Origin: an uncultured bacterium
GTDB lineage: Bacteria > Bacillota > Clostridia > Oscillospirales > Oscillospiraceae
Direction of reading: 5' to 3'
NCBI GenBank assembly: GCA_945873205.1
Contig: CAMCCC010000001.1
Coordinates: 186,001-250,000 of the forward strand
DNA: 64,000 nt
Shown one piece after another: positions 27,597-37,363 of this stretch. Below the pieces are notes generated by a model. It searched no databases and was not told the DNA's origin. It worked only from the letters and a program-made list of their open reading frames with translations. A program made the translations under genes and the position numbers. Position 1 is the stretch's first letter. Each line of letters opens with the position of its first letter.

Positions 27597-28940
27597 TTAC
27601 ATGGTTTTCAGCAGTTCTGATATCTCCTCCAGATGCATCCCTCGGGAGGCCTTCACCAGCACAATGTCGCCCTTTTCTATCAGCTCCGGCAAAGCGTCGG
27701 CCAGCGCCTGGCGGCTTTCAAACCAGCGTCCCCTGCTGCCGGCGCCTTTGGCGATTTCCTGCCCCAGCGCTCCGCAGCAGAGCACCAGAGCTACCCCGTT
27801 GTCCACGGCGTAACGGCCCAGGTCGTAGTGCATCTGCTCCCCGCCGCTTCCCATCTCCAGCATGTCGGACAGAATGGCCACATGGCGGCCTGGCATATCC
27901 CGCAGGGAATCGATGGCGCAGCGCATGGAGTCCGGGTTCGCGTTGTAGCAGTCGTCCACCAGAGTCACTTTCTCCGTCACTGTCACGGCCCCCCGGCGGC
28001 CCACCACCTGATAGTTGGCAATGCCCCGTTCAATCTCTTCCTGGCTGAGGCCCAGGGTGAAGCCCACGGCGGCGGCCTCCATGGCGGCGTATACCATGTG
28101 CCGCCCATGGGCGGGGATGTCCGCATGAATCCGTTTCTCGCCGTAAACAATGTCGCAGACCGTTCGCCCCTCCGGCAGAAGGCGTATGTTCTCCGCCCTG
28201 ACCTGGCAGTCCTCATTCAGGCCGCAGCGAATCAGCCGCTGCCTGCACTTGATGCTGCGCAGCCAGGGGTCATCGCCGTTAACGATCACCGTGCCGTCCT
28301 CCGGCATCAGGGCCAGCATCTCCGTTTTTGCCCGGAAAACCCCTTCCAGATCATGGAGAAACTCCAGATGCGCATGGCCGATCACCGTGAATACTGCCAC
28401 TGTAGGCCTTGCCATCCGGGCAAGCTCTGTCATCTCGCCGAAGCCGGAGATCCCCATCTCCACCACCGCCGCCTGATGGTCGGGGGTAATGCGGGACAGG
28501 GTCATGGGTACACCGATCTGGTTATTCAGGTTGCCCTCGGTTTTCAGCACATTCAGCTTCTGGCTCAGTACCGACCAGACCATCTCCTTGGCCGTGGTTT
28601 TCCCCACACTGCCGGTGATGCCCACCACCGGCAGGCTCAGGCTCTCCCTGTAGGCAGTGCACAGCCGCTCCAGAGCCGCCTGCACATCGCCCACCAGAAT
28701 CACCCCATCGGTAACGCCCTCCGGCAGCCGCTCCGCCAGGCAGCAGGCAGCGCCCTTCTCCAGGGCCGTGCGGATATAATCATGGCCGTCCACCCGTTCG
28801 CCCTTGTAGGCCACAAACAGGTCCCCCGGCGCAACGGCCCGGCTGTCAATAACGACCCGGCCGATTTCTGTATCGTGATTCTTCTCTCCCATCAGCTGCC
28901 CGCCGCATATCCGTGCCGCCTGTGTAACAGTAATGTTCAT
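27597..28940 (-). CDS. murF: UDP-N-acetylmuramoyl-tripeptide--D-alanyl-D-alanine ligase
   Basis: VVGITGSVGKTTAKEMVWSVLSQKLNVLKTEGNLNNQIGVPMTL; DDCYNANPDSM. Confidence 0.96.
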   Translation of the reverse strand: MNITVTQAARICGGQLMGEKNHDTEIGRVVIDSRAVAPGDLFVAYKGERVDGHDYIRTALEKGAACCLAERLPEGVTDGVILVGDVQAALERLCTAYRESLSLPVVGITGSVGKTTAKEMVWSVLSQKLNVLKTEGNLNNQIGVPMTLSRITPDHQAAVVEMGISGFGEMTELARMARPTVAVFTVIGHAHLEFLHDLEGVFRAKTEMLALMPEDGTVIVNGDDPWLRSIKCRQRLIRCGLNEDCQVRAENIRLLPEGRTVCDIVYGEKRIHADIPAHGRHMVYAAMEAAAVGFTLGLSQEEIERGIANYQVVGRRGAVTVTEKVTLVDDCYNANPDSMRCAIDSLRDMPGRHVAILSDMLEMGSGGEQMHYDLGRYAVDNGVALVLCCGALGQEIAKGAGSRGRWFESRQALADALPELIEKGDIVLVKASRGMHLEEISELLKTM

Positions 28941-29087
28941 GCCATCATCTCCAATGTTCAAGAGTATATCACACTCCCTCTGAACAAGCAAAATAATTAT
29001 TCTTATCCTCTTGAAAAAAAGTAGTGCATCTGGGCCAAAGCTGTGTTATAATGCTATGAACAATACATGTGATAAAGGATTTTTGCT

Positions 29088-30077
29088 ATGAATTATGTTG
29101 TGGTGGATTTGGAATGGAATCAGGCCATGAGTTCCAAGTCCTCCGTTTTTAACAAGCTTCCCATCCACCTCAGCGGGGAGATTATAGAAATTGGCGCCGT
29201 AAAACTGAAAGAGGACATGACCCCCGGCGAGGAGTTTACCATCGATGTGAAACCAGTTTACTTCCGCCGGATGCACTATAAGGTGAAAAAAATCACCGGC
29301 TTTGACAAAGAGCGGCTGGCCCAGGGCATCGCCTTTGCCGACGCGCTGGAGCAGTTCCGCCAGTGGTGCGGTGAGGATGTGACCTTCATCACCTGGGGCA
29401 ATGATGACCAGCGGATCATGGAGCAGAACATCATCATCCATGACCTGGATTGGGATTGGATCGCTGGCTGGATCAACCTGCAGCTGATCTATAACCTCCA
29501 GACCGGCGGGGATAAGAACCAGAAGTCCCTGGCCAGCGTCATGGAGCATTTTGAGATTGAGCAAACCCGTGTTGCCCATGATGCACTGGGCGATGCCTAC
29601 AATACCGCCCTGGTGGCTTCCAGGCTGGATATGGCTGAGGGGCTGCGCCTTTACCCGGATGCCGCCCGCATTCTGGCCACCCGTATGCCCAACTATAAGC
29701 CGCCGGCAGACCCCACAGGTCCTGACGCCCTCTCCCATGACTGCTTTGACGGCTTTGAAAGCAAGGCTGCCGCCTTTGCGGACAGCCGCCTGACCCAACT
29801 GGCCTGTCCCTGCTGCGGCGCTGAAACCAAGGGGCAGAAATGGGTAAATCAGGGCGATCAGCGTTATATGAATATTTACACCTGTCAGGAGCATGGGGCC
29901 TACCTGGTGCGGGCCAAGTTCCGCAAATGCAAGGAGGATAATACCTGGCTTGCCAACAAGCTGGTGTATGAAGCGGACGAGGCCATGCAGGATTTTTACA
30001 AAACCAAGGCAACCCAGGCCCGTCGACGTGGCCGGGGCCATACCCGCCGCAAGAACCGCCCCGCCAACAAGCAGTGA
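29088..30077 (+). CDS. 3'-5' exonuclease (DEDD/RNase T-like) with C-terminal Zn-binding and basic tail
   Basis: YVVVDLEWNQAM...IIEIGAVKL, HDALGDAYNTALV; C-terminal CPCCGAE and RRRGRGHTRRKNRP. Confidence 0.9.
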   Translation: MNYVVVDLEWNQAMSSKSSVFNKLPIHLSGEIIEIGAVKLKEDMTPGEEFTIDVKPVYFRRMHYKVKKITGFDKERLAQGIAFADALEQFRQWCGEDVTFITWGNDDQRIMEQNIIIHDLDWDWIAGWINLQLIYNLQTGGDKNQKSLASVMEHFEIEQTRVAHDALGDAYNTALVASRLDMAEGLRLYPDAARILATRMPNYKPPADPTGPDALSHDCFDGFESKAAAFADSRLTQLACPCCGAETKGQKWVNQGDQRYMNIYTCQEHGAYLVRAKFRKCKEDNTWLANKLVYEADEAMQDFYKTKATQARRRGRGHTRRKNRPANKQ

Positions 30078-30086
30078 AATATGCAA

Positions 30087-30119
30087 AAACAAGCAGACTT
30101 TAAAGGTCTGCTTGTTTTT
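30087..30119 (+). terminator. Terminator of exonuclease gene
   Basis: AAAACAAGCAGAC-TTTAAAG-GTCTGCTTGTTTT + T-tract. Confidence 0.8.
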
Positions 30120-30139
30120 TTGCTCAATGCCAATGAAAA

Positions 30140-30165
30140 AGGCACGGCCATCAGGCCGTGCCTTA
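30140..30165 (-). terminator. Terminator of the ispH-rpsA operon
   Basis: AAGGCACGGCC-ATCA-GGCCGTGCCTT. Confidence 0.75.
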
Positions 30166-30174
30166 AAATTTTAA

Positions 30175-32217
30175 TTATTCCTCGGGGATCACGCCGGTAG
30201 CCTCGCCGGTGGCGGAGACTTCGTAAACCAGAGCATCCTGACCGTCGTCATCATCCTCCTCAACGGGCTCCTCCACCACTGCGGGTGCGGGCTCGGACAG
30301 GGCACGGATGGACAGGGAGATCTTGTGCTTCTCCTCGTCGATGGCGGTGATCTTGGCGTCAACAACATCGCCCACGGTCAGCACGTCCTCGGGCTTGCCG
30401 ATACGGCGGTTGGCGATCTGGGAGATGTGGATCAGGCCGTCAACACCGGGCAGAACCTCGGCGAAAGCGCCGAAGGGCATCAGCTTGACAACGGTAACGG
30501 AGGCAACGCTGCCCACCTGGTACTTGCTGGTGAAGATAGCCCAGGGGTTGGCATCGGGATCCTTGTAACCCAGGGAGATCTTGCGCTTCTCCTTGTCGTA
30601 GTTGATGACATAGACGTCAACCTCATCGCCAACGGAGAGGACCTCAGAGGGCTGGTGGATGCGGCCCCAGCTCAGCTCGGAGACGTGAACCATGCCGTCG
30701 ATGCCGCCAATGTCCACAAATGCGCCGTAGCTGGTCAGAGACTTGACCACGCCATGATACTTCTTGCCGATCTCAATCTCGTTCCAGATGGCCTCGGTGC
30801 GCTCACGGCGCTCAGCCTGGGCAACGCGGCGGATGGAACCGACAACGCGCTTGCGGGCCTTGTTGACCTCGGTGATCTTGAGGCGAACGGTCTTCTTCAG
30901 CAGCTGGCTCATCTCGGCCTCACGGGGCAGATCGGTCTGGGAGGCGGGAACGAACACGCGCACGCCCTTCACATTGACCACGACGCCGCCCTTGTTCTCC
31001 TCGGTGACAACACCTTCGAGAACGGTGCCGTTGTCAACGGCTTCCTCGATCTCGGTCCACATCTTGGCAGCATCCAGACGCTTCTTGGACAGCATAGCAG
31101 TGCCTTCAATGTCGTTGACACGAACAACAACAGCCTCGATCTCGTCGCCAACCTTCACAGCGTCCTCGACCTTGACGCCGTCATCGGTGAACTCGGAAGT
31201 GGGGATGAAGCCGGAGTACTTTGCACCCAGGTCAACACTGATCTCAGTGCCGGTGATTGCAACAACAGTACCGGTTACCTTATCTCCATTATATATAGTC
31301 TTGAGAGTTTCCTCCAACATTTCGTCGAAGGACATTTCCTTCTCAACTGCGGTTTCTTCAATTCTGATTTCGTCACTCATTTTGTTTCTTACCTCCTTAA
31401 TTATCCACGCAGGTGTGGATGCTCCGGCTGTGAGACCGACAATACCGGCATCTTTGAGCCTGTCCAGATTCAGTTCTGCAGCGCTTTCGATGAACTGAAC
31501 ATTGGCGCAGTGCTCCTGGCATATCTGCGCAAGATGTACACTGTTTGCGCTATGCCTTCCGCCGATGACCACCATGGCATCACATTCCGAGGCAAGCTTT
31601 GCAGCTTCCTCCTGCCGCGTGAACGTAGCAAGACATATTGTATCAGATATTTTCGCATTTGTACATCTTTTTTTTATGACATTACAACATTCGGTAAAAT
31701 TACTGCGCGTCTGCGTGGTTTGAACCACTACTGTTATGGGTTTTTCCCAATAGTCTGTATTTTTATCCAGCCAAAGCGCCAATTCCTGGGAATCCTCAAA
31801 GACTTTATGGGCCCCGCACCAGCCGCAGATGCCCTCCACCTCCGGGTGATTGGGCATGCCGATGATGATTACGAAGCGTCCCTCACCGGCGGCGCGGCTG
31901 ACAATGGTGTGGATGGCCTTCACCTTTGGGCAGGTGGCGTCCACAATCTCTCCCCCGGCGGCCTCCAGTTGAGCGTAAACCTCTTTGGCGACGCCGTGGG
32001 CGCGGATCAGCACCGTCTCCCCCGGCTTCAGCTCCCGGGGTTGATTCACCACACGCAGGCCGCTTTCGGCCAGCCGTGCCACCACGTCCTCGTTATGAAT
32101 CAGCTGCCCATAGCTGGCGCAGGCGCCCTTTTCGCCGATCAGCTTTTCCGCCATGTCCACCGAGCGGCTGACGCCGAAGCAGAAGCCGGCGCTCCCGGCC
32201 AGTCGTATCTCCTTCAT
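30175..32217 (-). CDS. Bifunctional IspH (HMBPP reductase) - ribosomal protein S1
   Basis: IspH: GFCFGVSRSVDMAEKL, ATCPKVKAIH, TQTTRSN; followed in frame by four S1 repeats (GTVVAITGTEISVDLGAKYSGFIP..; YHGVVKSLTSYGAFVDIGGIDGMVHVSELSW). Confidence 0.95.
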   Translation of the reverse strand: MKEIRLAGSAGFCFGVSRSVDMAEKLIGEKGACASYGQLIHNEDVVARLAESGLRVVNQPRELKPGETVLIRAHGVAKEVYAQLEAAGGEIVDATCPKVKAIHTIVSRAAGEGRFVIIIGMPNHPEVEGICGWCGAHKVFEDSQELALWLDKNTDYWEKPITVVVQTTQTRSNFTECCNVIKKRCTNAKISDTICLATFTRQEEAAKLASECDAMVVIGGRHSANSVHLAQICQEHCANVQFIESAAELNLDRLKDAGIVGLTAGASTPAWIIKEVRNKMSDEIRIEETAVEKEMSFDEMLEETLKTIYNGDKVTGTVVAITGTEISVDLGAKYSGFIPTSEFTDDGVKVEDAVKVGDEIEAVVVRVNDIEGTAMLSKKRLDAAKMWTEIEEAVDNGTVLEGVVTEENKGGVVVNVKGVRVFVPASQTDLPREAEMSQLLKKTVRLKITEVNKARKRVVGSIRRVAQAERRERTEAIWNEIEIGKKYHGVVKSLTSYGAFVDIGGIDGMVHVSELSWGRIHQPSEVLSVGDEVDVYVINYDKEKRKISLGYKDPDANPWAIFTSKYQVGSVASVTVVKLMPFGAFAEVLPGVDGLIHISQIANRRIGKPEDVLTVGDVVDAKITAIDEEKHKISLSIRALSEPAPAVVEEPVEEDDDDGQDALVYEVSATGEATGVIPEE

Positions 32218-32912
32218 TTCTCCCGCTCTCCTTCCGGGGCCAGCCGGGTCACCACCAATTCCGCCAGCAGGGCCAGACTCTGCTCAAAATCCAGCTCACT
32301 GGTATCCACCAGCACCGCGTCCTCCGCCGCTTTCAACGGCGCCGCCGCCCGGCTGCTGTCCTGTACATCCCGGTATTCAATGTCCTGCAAAACCTCCTCA
32401 AAGCTGGAGGTGACGCCTTTGCTCTCCAGCTCCAGAAGCCGCCGCCGGGCCCGGGCCTGGGCACTGGCGGTAAGGAAGATTTTCAGCTCCGCCTCCGGCA
32501 GTACCACCGTGCCGATGTCCCTGCCGTCCATGATCACATGGTTCTCCTGTGCCATCTTCCGCTGCATCTCCAGCAGATAGGCCCTTACCGCCGGCAGCGC
32601 CGCCACATCGGAGGCACAGATGGAAATCTCCGGCAGGCGAATCTCTGCGGAGACGTCCTCTCCGTTCAGATACATCCGCTGTTCCCCTGCCTCATTATAG
32701 CCCATGGTAATGCTGATCTTCGGCAGCAGGGCGGCGACGGCGGCTTCATCCCGCCGGTCAATCCCGGCCCTGTAAGCGGCCAGGCCCACCGTCCGATAGA
32801 TGGCGCCGGTGTCCACATAGATAAACTGGAACATCCCGGCAAGCCTTCTTGCCAGGCTGCTCTTCCCCGCCCCGGAGGGGCCGTCAATGGCAATCGCGTA
32901 AAATCCGTTCAT
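32214..32912 (-). CDS. cmk: Cytidylate kinase
   Basis: AIDGPSGAGKSSLARRLA, YVDTGAIYRTVGLAA, VIMDGRDIGTVVLPEAELKIFLTAS. Confidence 0.96.
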   Translation of the reverse strand: MNGFYAIAIDGPSGAGKSSLARRLAGMFQFIYVDTGAIYRTVGLAAYRAGIDRRDEAAVAALLPKISITMGYNEAGEQRMYLNGEDVSAEIRLPEISICASDVAALPAVRAYLLEMQRKMAQENHVIMDGRDIGTVVLPEAELKIFLTASAQARARRRLLELESKGVTSSFEEVLQDIEYRDVQDSSRAAAPLKAAEDAVLVDTSELDFEQSLALLAELVVTRLAPEGEREK

Positions 32913-32969
32913 TGTACTCTTCCTCCCTGTGCATATCCTGTTATGCTTAAAAGCGCAGAGCAATGCTTT

Positions 32970-34604
32970 CTATGTTTCTCTTGCATAAATATCAGTGAGC
33001 CGGTTGCCGTACGCCTCAATGCTGTATAAAAGATAGAAACCGTCAGGCTTTTCAAAGCCATTAACAACACCGCTGGTGGTATTAACCACGATATACTCTG
33101 CATCATCATAGTCATACACCAAGTCGATTTTCATCCCTCTTTCATAGGGCATAACATTATATGCGTTTATTAGAAGGAGCCTGGTAGAATCCGTTCCCCA
33201 CGATATTTGTACCATTTCATTGCTGTTATCATGGTCTAAAATATAATCCAGAGCATCTCTGGTTGAGACTCCCCAGTAATCTGTATCATAAAGCTGCCGG
33301 TCTTCTCTCTCGGTCAGAACATTGAAATATGCGTATTGATAAGGATGGTTAAATCCCATCTGAATGGCAGTCAGGCAAATCAGCGTGGTAGCCAGAATAG
33401 GGATCACCCTGCCGAAACGCTCCATCAGCAGCTCAAGGCCGTAGGCTGCCAGAACAATAATACCCAAATAGCTGAAATAGAAATGCCGCCAGCCATTGTA
33501 TACTATGGTCTTTTTTACCGAAGCAATTAGCAGCGGTAGCAGAGTGCAAATGCATATCATGGAAATAAACAGCAGTTTTTCGGCCTCGTCAGCGTTTTTT
33601 ACACGCCTATTTCCAAGGCTGGCAGCTATACGGCCAAACAGCCGCCCAAGACCAAGTATAGCCAGTGCTAAAATATATACAGGCGTAGTGATGCTTATAA
33701 GAGAAATAATATATCTGTTTGGCAGTTCGCCGGCTGCCGGGTGATAAAGCTTCCCTTCGAACAGAACTGTACCGTCCCATCTGGAAAACTTAAAAGCGTT
33801 AAACAGCGAATAATCAAAAAAGCCCTGGATATTACCCCACATGGCAGGTGTAATGAGATAGTAAACCAGGAAAAATAAACCCATGGCGGCCAGCATTGCG
33901 ATGATTCTGTTTTTACCCCATTTTCTCTTCGCTGACACATAAATAATAAAAAACAGTCCGATGACCCCAAAGGCAAAAAGACCTACCACCTTTGTGTTTG
34001 CAGCTATGGCTGCCAACAGCGAAAAGCCAATCACCTGAGCCGGTCTGCAGTATTTTGTTGCCAGCACCCCGAGGCAACAGGTATCTGCCATCAGCGCAAG
34101 AAATACAATATCCTTGTTGTTAAAATGCATCTGCGCAAAAATTCTGGGGGTGGCAAAAAAAGCCAGAGCACATATCAGAGCCAATCTTTTGTTTTTAAAC
34201 AAATCCTTAATCAGGATATAAATGGCAAGTACCGCCGTGAATGATATGATATATGTGTAGTAATGGTATATTAGAGAAATTTCCTCTCCTGACATTGAAA
34301 TTTGTCCGGTTTTAGCCATAAAAAGCAAGGGACTAATAAGGTAGTATGCCGCCTGACCATGGTCAATTTCTACACTGTCACGAATTGGAATAAAACCATA
34401 ACTGTCAAAATAGTACATCACCTGGCTGTCTTCCTTGAAATACAGCCCAAGATATTCTCTGAGATTTCCCATAAGAATGGAAATCTCAGTGTTCTCATCT
34501 GGAGGGATGCCATAATCCGGCGTTACCGCCAGCCCAAGGCAAAATACAAGCGTCAATATGATTATATAGACATACTTATTTTTTAAATTTTTTATCATTA
34601 TCAT
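32970..34604 (-). CDS. GT39-like polytopic membrane glycosyltransferase
   Basis: Multi-TM, PDYGIPPDENTEISIL; FFATPRIFAQMHFNNKDIVFLALM; C-terminal soluble region. Confidence 0.65.
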   Translation of the reverse strand: MIMIKNLKNKYVYIIILTLVFCLGLAVTPDYGIPPDENTEISILMGNLREYLGLYFKEDSQVMYYFDSYGFIPIRDSVEIDHGQAAYYLISPLLFMAKTGQISMSGEEISLIYHYYTYIISFTAVLAIYILIKDLFKNKRLALICALAFFATPRIFAQMHFNNKDIVFLALMADTCCLGVLATKYCRPAQVIGFSLLAAIAANTKVVGLFAFGVIGLFFIIYVSAKRKWGKNRIIAMLAAMGLFFLVYYLITPAMWGNIQGFFDYSLFNAFKFSRWDGTVLFEGKLYHPAAGELPNRYIISLISITTPVYILALAILGLGRLFGRIAASLGNRRVKNADEAEKLLFISMICICTLLPLLIASVKKTIVYNGWRHFYFSYLGIIVLAAYGLELLMERFGRVIPILATTLICLTAIQMGFNHPYQYAYFNVLTEREDRQLYDTDYWGVSTRDALDYILDHDNSNEMVQISWGTDSTRLLLINAYNVMPYERGMKIDLVYDYDDAEYIVVNTTSGVVNGFEKPDGFYLLYSIEAYGNRLTDIYARET

Positions 34605-35856
34605 TTTCCTCTACAAGGCTCCTTTTTGTTACAGCCATCCCCGCCACATAGCCGGTGGACCAGGCAATCTGAAGATTGAACCCGCCGGTATAGCCGTCCA
34701 GGTCCAGCAGCTCCCCGGCAAAGTACAGGCCCTTCACCAGCTTGGACTCCATGGTCCTGGGGTTCACCTCTTTGGTGCTGACGCCCCCGGCGGTGACAAT
34801 AGCCTCGTCAATGGGCCGGGTGCCGCTGATGGAGACAGGAAAAGCCTTCAGAAGATGCAGCAGCTTCATCCGCTGCTCCCGGGTAATGCTGTTGACCTTG
34901 GTGTCCTCCGGGATGCCAGACAGTTGAATGAGCACCGGGATCATCGTGCGTCCGGCCAGGTCCCCCAGGGCATTTTTGAACTCCTTGTTGGCGTATTTTT
35001 CAAAATCCCGCAGCAGCCGGGCGTCCAGCTTTTTCTCGTCCAGCGCCGGCTTCAGGTCGATCTCCAGCCGGTAGACGGCCTTGCCCATGTTCCGCATATG
35101 GGCGCTGGCGGAAAGCACCAGGGGGCCGGAAACGCCGAAATGGGTAAACAGCATTTCGCCCAGCTCTTTGTAGATCAGTTTATCATCCTCATAGGCAGAA
35201 AGGCAAACATTCTTCAAGGCAAAGCCCTGCATCTCGCCGCAGTAAGCGTCGCCGCTCTCCAGCGGAACCAGGGATGGGCGCAGCGGCGTGACGCTGTGGC
35301 CCAGCTTCTTTGCTATCCTGTGGCCCGTGCCGGTGGAGCCGGTCAGCGGGTAGGACACGCCCCCCGTACACAGTGCCGCGGCCGTACATTCGATGGTGCC
35401 GTCCTTTGTGACCACAGCAGTGACCGCGCCGTCCTCCGTCAAAATATCCCGGGCCTCGGCGTGCAGAATCTCCACCCCCGCCCGTTCGCAGAGCCGGGTC
35501 AGCGTTCCCGCCACATCGTTGGCGTTATCGGACACCGGGAATACCCGGTTCCCCCGCTCCACCTTCAGGGGCAGGCCGTGATTTTCAAAAAAGGCCATGG
35601 TGTCCGCCGGGGAAAGCCGGTTCAGGGCGCTGTACAGAAAGCGTCCGTCGCCGGGGATGTTGGCCATAAAGGTCTTGATATCACAGCTGTTGGTCACATT
35701 GCAGCGGCCTTTGCCGGTGATGCGCACTTTGCGCCCCAGCTGGCGGTTTGGCTCCAGCAACACGGTCTTTATCCCCCGCTGGGCCGCGGTGTAGGCGCAC
35801 ATCATCCCGGCTGCCCCGCCGCCAATGACAACCAATTCAGTTTTCCGTAAACTCAT
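34576..35856 (-). CDS. NAD(P)/FAD-dependent oxidoreductase, BaiN/HI0933 family
   Basis: ELVVIGGGAAGMMCAYTAAQRG, GRKVRITGKGRCNVTNS, GLYFAGELLDLDGYTGGFNLQIAWSTGYVAG. Confidence 0.94.
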   Translation of the reverse strand: MSLRKTELVVIGGGAAGMMCAYTAAQRGIKTVLLEPNRQLGRKVRITGKGRCNVTNSCDIKTFMANIPGDGRFLYSALNRLSPADTMAFFENHGLPLKVERGNRVFPVSDNANDVAGTLTRLCERAGVEILHAEARDILTEDGAVTAVVTKDGTIECTAAALCTGGVSYPLTGSTGTGHRIAKKLGHSVTPLRPSLVPLESGDAYCGEMQGFALKNVCLSAYEDDKLIYKELGEMLFTHFGVSGPLVLSASAHMRNMGKAVYRLEIDLKPALDEKKLDARLLRDFEKYANKEFKNALGDLAGRTMIPVLIQLSGIPEDTKVNSITREQRMKLLHLLKAFPVSISGTRPIDEAIVTAGGVSTKEVNPRTMESKLVKGLYFAGELLDLDGYTGGFNLQIAWSTGYVAGMAVTKRSLVEENDNDKKFKK

Positions 35857-36646
35857 ATGTATGATACTCCCTGTGCAGAGCGTCCAGCTCCGCAAGATTT
35901 GCTTCCAAACGCTTTTCCCCGCTCTTTTCCAGGGTAGAGAGCAGCGCCGTTATCAGCACAGCCACAGCGGCCAGCCCCCTGCCCACCAGCATGGCGTCGG
36001 CATATTGGCGCAGGGGTACCGTCTCGTCCTCCGCCAGTACCAGCACCCCGGCGTTCCGGGCCCTGGCGTATCTGACCGGGCCCAGCAGCCCGGAATAGTA
36101 GTGACCGCTGATGCTCACAAGGACGGACCTGTCATCCAGCGCCAGGATTTCCCTGGTAATCCCCTCCGGCGCAACGCAGGCCGGAAATCCCAAAGCCCGC
36201 AGACCGCCGGCAAAGTTGCTGTCAAGCCCCTCCATTCCAAGCCCGGCCTGTACCACGATTCGCTCCGCCCCGCTGAGCAGAAGAAAGGCCTGTTCCAGGG
36301 CCCGTTCGTTTTGAGGGGTGGCTATAGCCTGCAAACTCTGCACCCCGGCGGCAACCAACTGCCCCAGCTCCCGGCTGTCCAGCTCCGCTGCCTCTTCCCG
36401 GGTGGCAATGCGTTCTTTGATCAGCTGCTGTAAGGCCCGGCGCAGCTCGATATACCCGTCAAAGCCAAGCTGCCGGGCAAAGCGAACCACCGAGGACTCG
36501 CTGACCCCTGTCGCTTCGGAGAGCATCTGGGCCGTCATAAAAGCCACGATCTCGCTGTTTTCACAGATATACTTTGCGATGGCTTTCTGCCGCTTGGAGT
36601 AGTCTCCGCACTCCTCGGCAATCCGCTGCAGAATATCCTTTTCCAT
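35837..36646 (-). CDS. MurR/RpiR family transcriptional regulator
   Basis: N-terminal HTH_6 (QKAIAKYICENSEIVAFMTAQMLSEATGVSESSVVRFARQLGFDGYIELR) and SIS-like domain. Confidence 0.9.
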   Translation of the reverse strand: MEKDILQRIAEECGDYSKRQKAIAKYICENSEIVAFMTAQMLSEATGVSESSVVRFARQLGFDGYIELRRALQQLIKERIATREEAAELDSRELGQLVAAGVQSLQAIATPQNERALEQAFLLLSGAERIVVQAGLGMEGLDSNFAGGLRALGFPACVAPEGITREILALDDRSVLVSISGHYYSGLLGPVRYARARNAGVLVLAEDETVPLRQYADAMLVGRGLAAVAVLITALLSTLEKSGEKRLEANLAELDALHREYHTYEFTEN

Positions 36647-36648
36647 TC

Positions 36649-37356
36649 TCAGCCCCTCAGCCGCTGAAGTTCTTCCTCTGTCAGGTACCGCCACTGGCCG
36701 CTTTTCAGCTCACCCAGCGTAAGCCCGGCCTCTGATACCCGCCGAAGCCTTGTGACCTTCAGGCCCACCGCCTCGCACATTTTCCGCACCTGCCGGTTTC
36801 TGCCTTCGTGAATACAGATGGCCAGCACTGCGCCGCCGGGAATCAGTTCCACCAGCTCAACCTCTGCCGGATGGGGCATATAGCCGTCCAGCTTCATGGG
36901 CTGGCGCAGGCACTCCATCGCCGGCCCGATGCCCTGGCCCTGTACCCAGGTGTGGTAGGTCTTGCTCACATTGTGGGACGGATGCATCATCCGATTGGCA
37001 AAGTCTCCATCATTGGTCATCAGCAGCAGCCCTTCGGAATACATATCCAGCCTGCCCACCGGGTAAACCCGGACGCCGCAGCCCTTCACCAACTCGCTGA
37101 CGTTCTTCCGCCCCTTCTCATCCTTCATGGTGGTCACATAGCCTTTGGGTTTGTTCAGCATTATGTAAACCTTCTCGCTCCCGGACGGCAGGGGTGCGCC
37201 GTCCACAAGGATGCTGTCGGTATCGGGGTCAGCCTTGTCCCCCAGGACTGCGGTCATACCGTTTACACTGACGCGCCCGGCGCTGATGCAGTCCTCTGCC
37301 GCCCGGCGGGACATGAGCCCCGCGGCGGAAATGATTTTTTGCAGTCGTTCCTTCAT
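36649..37356 (-). CDS. rluB: Ribosomal large subunit pseudouridine synthase B-like (RluB/RsuA family)
   Basis: S4 domain RLQKIISAAGLMSRRAAEDCISAGRVSVNG; MLNKPKGYVTT; PVGRLDMYSEGLLLMTNDGD. Confidence 0.94.
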   Translation of the reverse strand: MKERLQKIISAAGLMSRRAAEDCISAGRVSVNGMTAVLGDKADPDTDSILVDGAPLPSGSEKVYIMLNKPKGYVTTMKDEKGRKNVSELVKGCGVRVYPVGRLDMYSEGLLLMTNDGDFANRMMHPSHNVSKTYHTWVQGQGIGPAMECLRQPMKLDGYMPHPAEVELVELIPGGAVLAICIHEGRNRQVRKMCEAVGLKVTRLRRVSEAGLTLGELKSGQWRYLTEEELQRLRG

Positions 37357-37363
37357 GTTTGCT

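Noticed and set aside
30175-32217. ispH-rpsA fusion as a novel gene fusion
   Set aside because: This fusion is well known in Clostridia; annotated but not reported as new.
30325-32580. 751-aa plus-strand ORF over ispH-rpsA
   Set aside because: Shadow ORF opposite a well-conserved gene.
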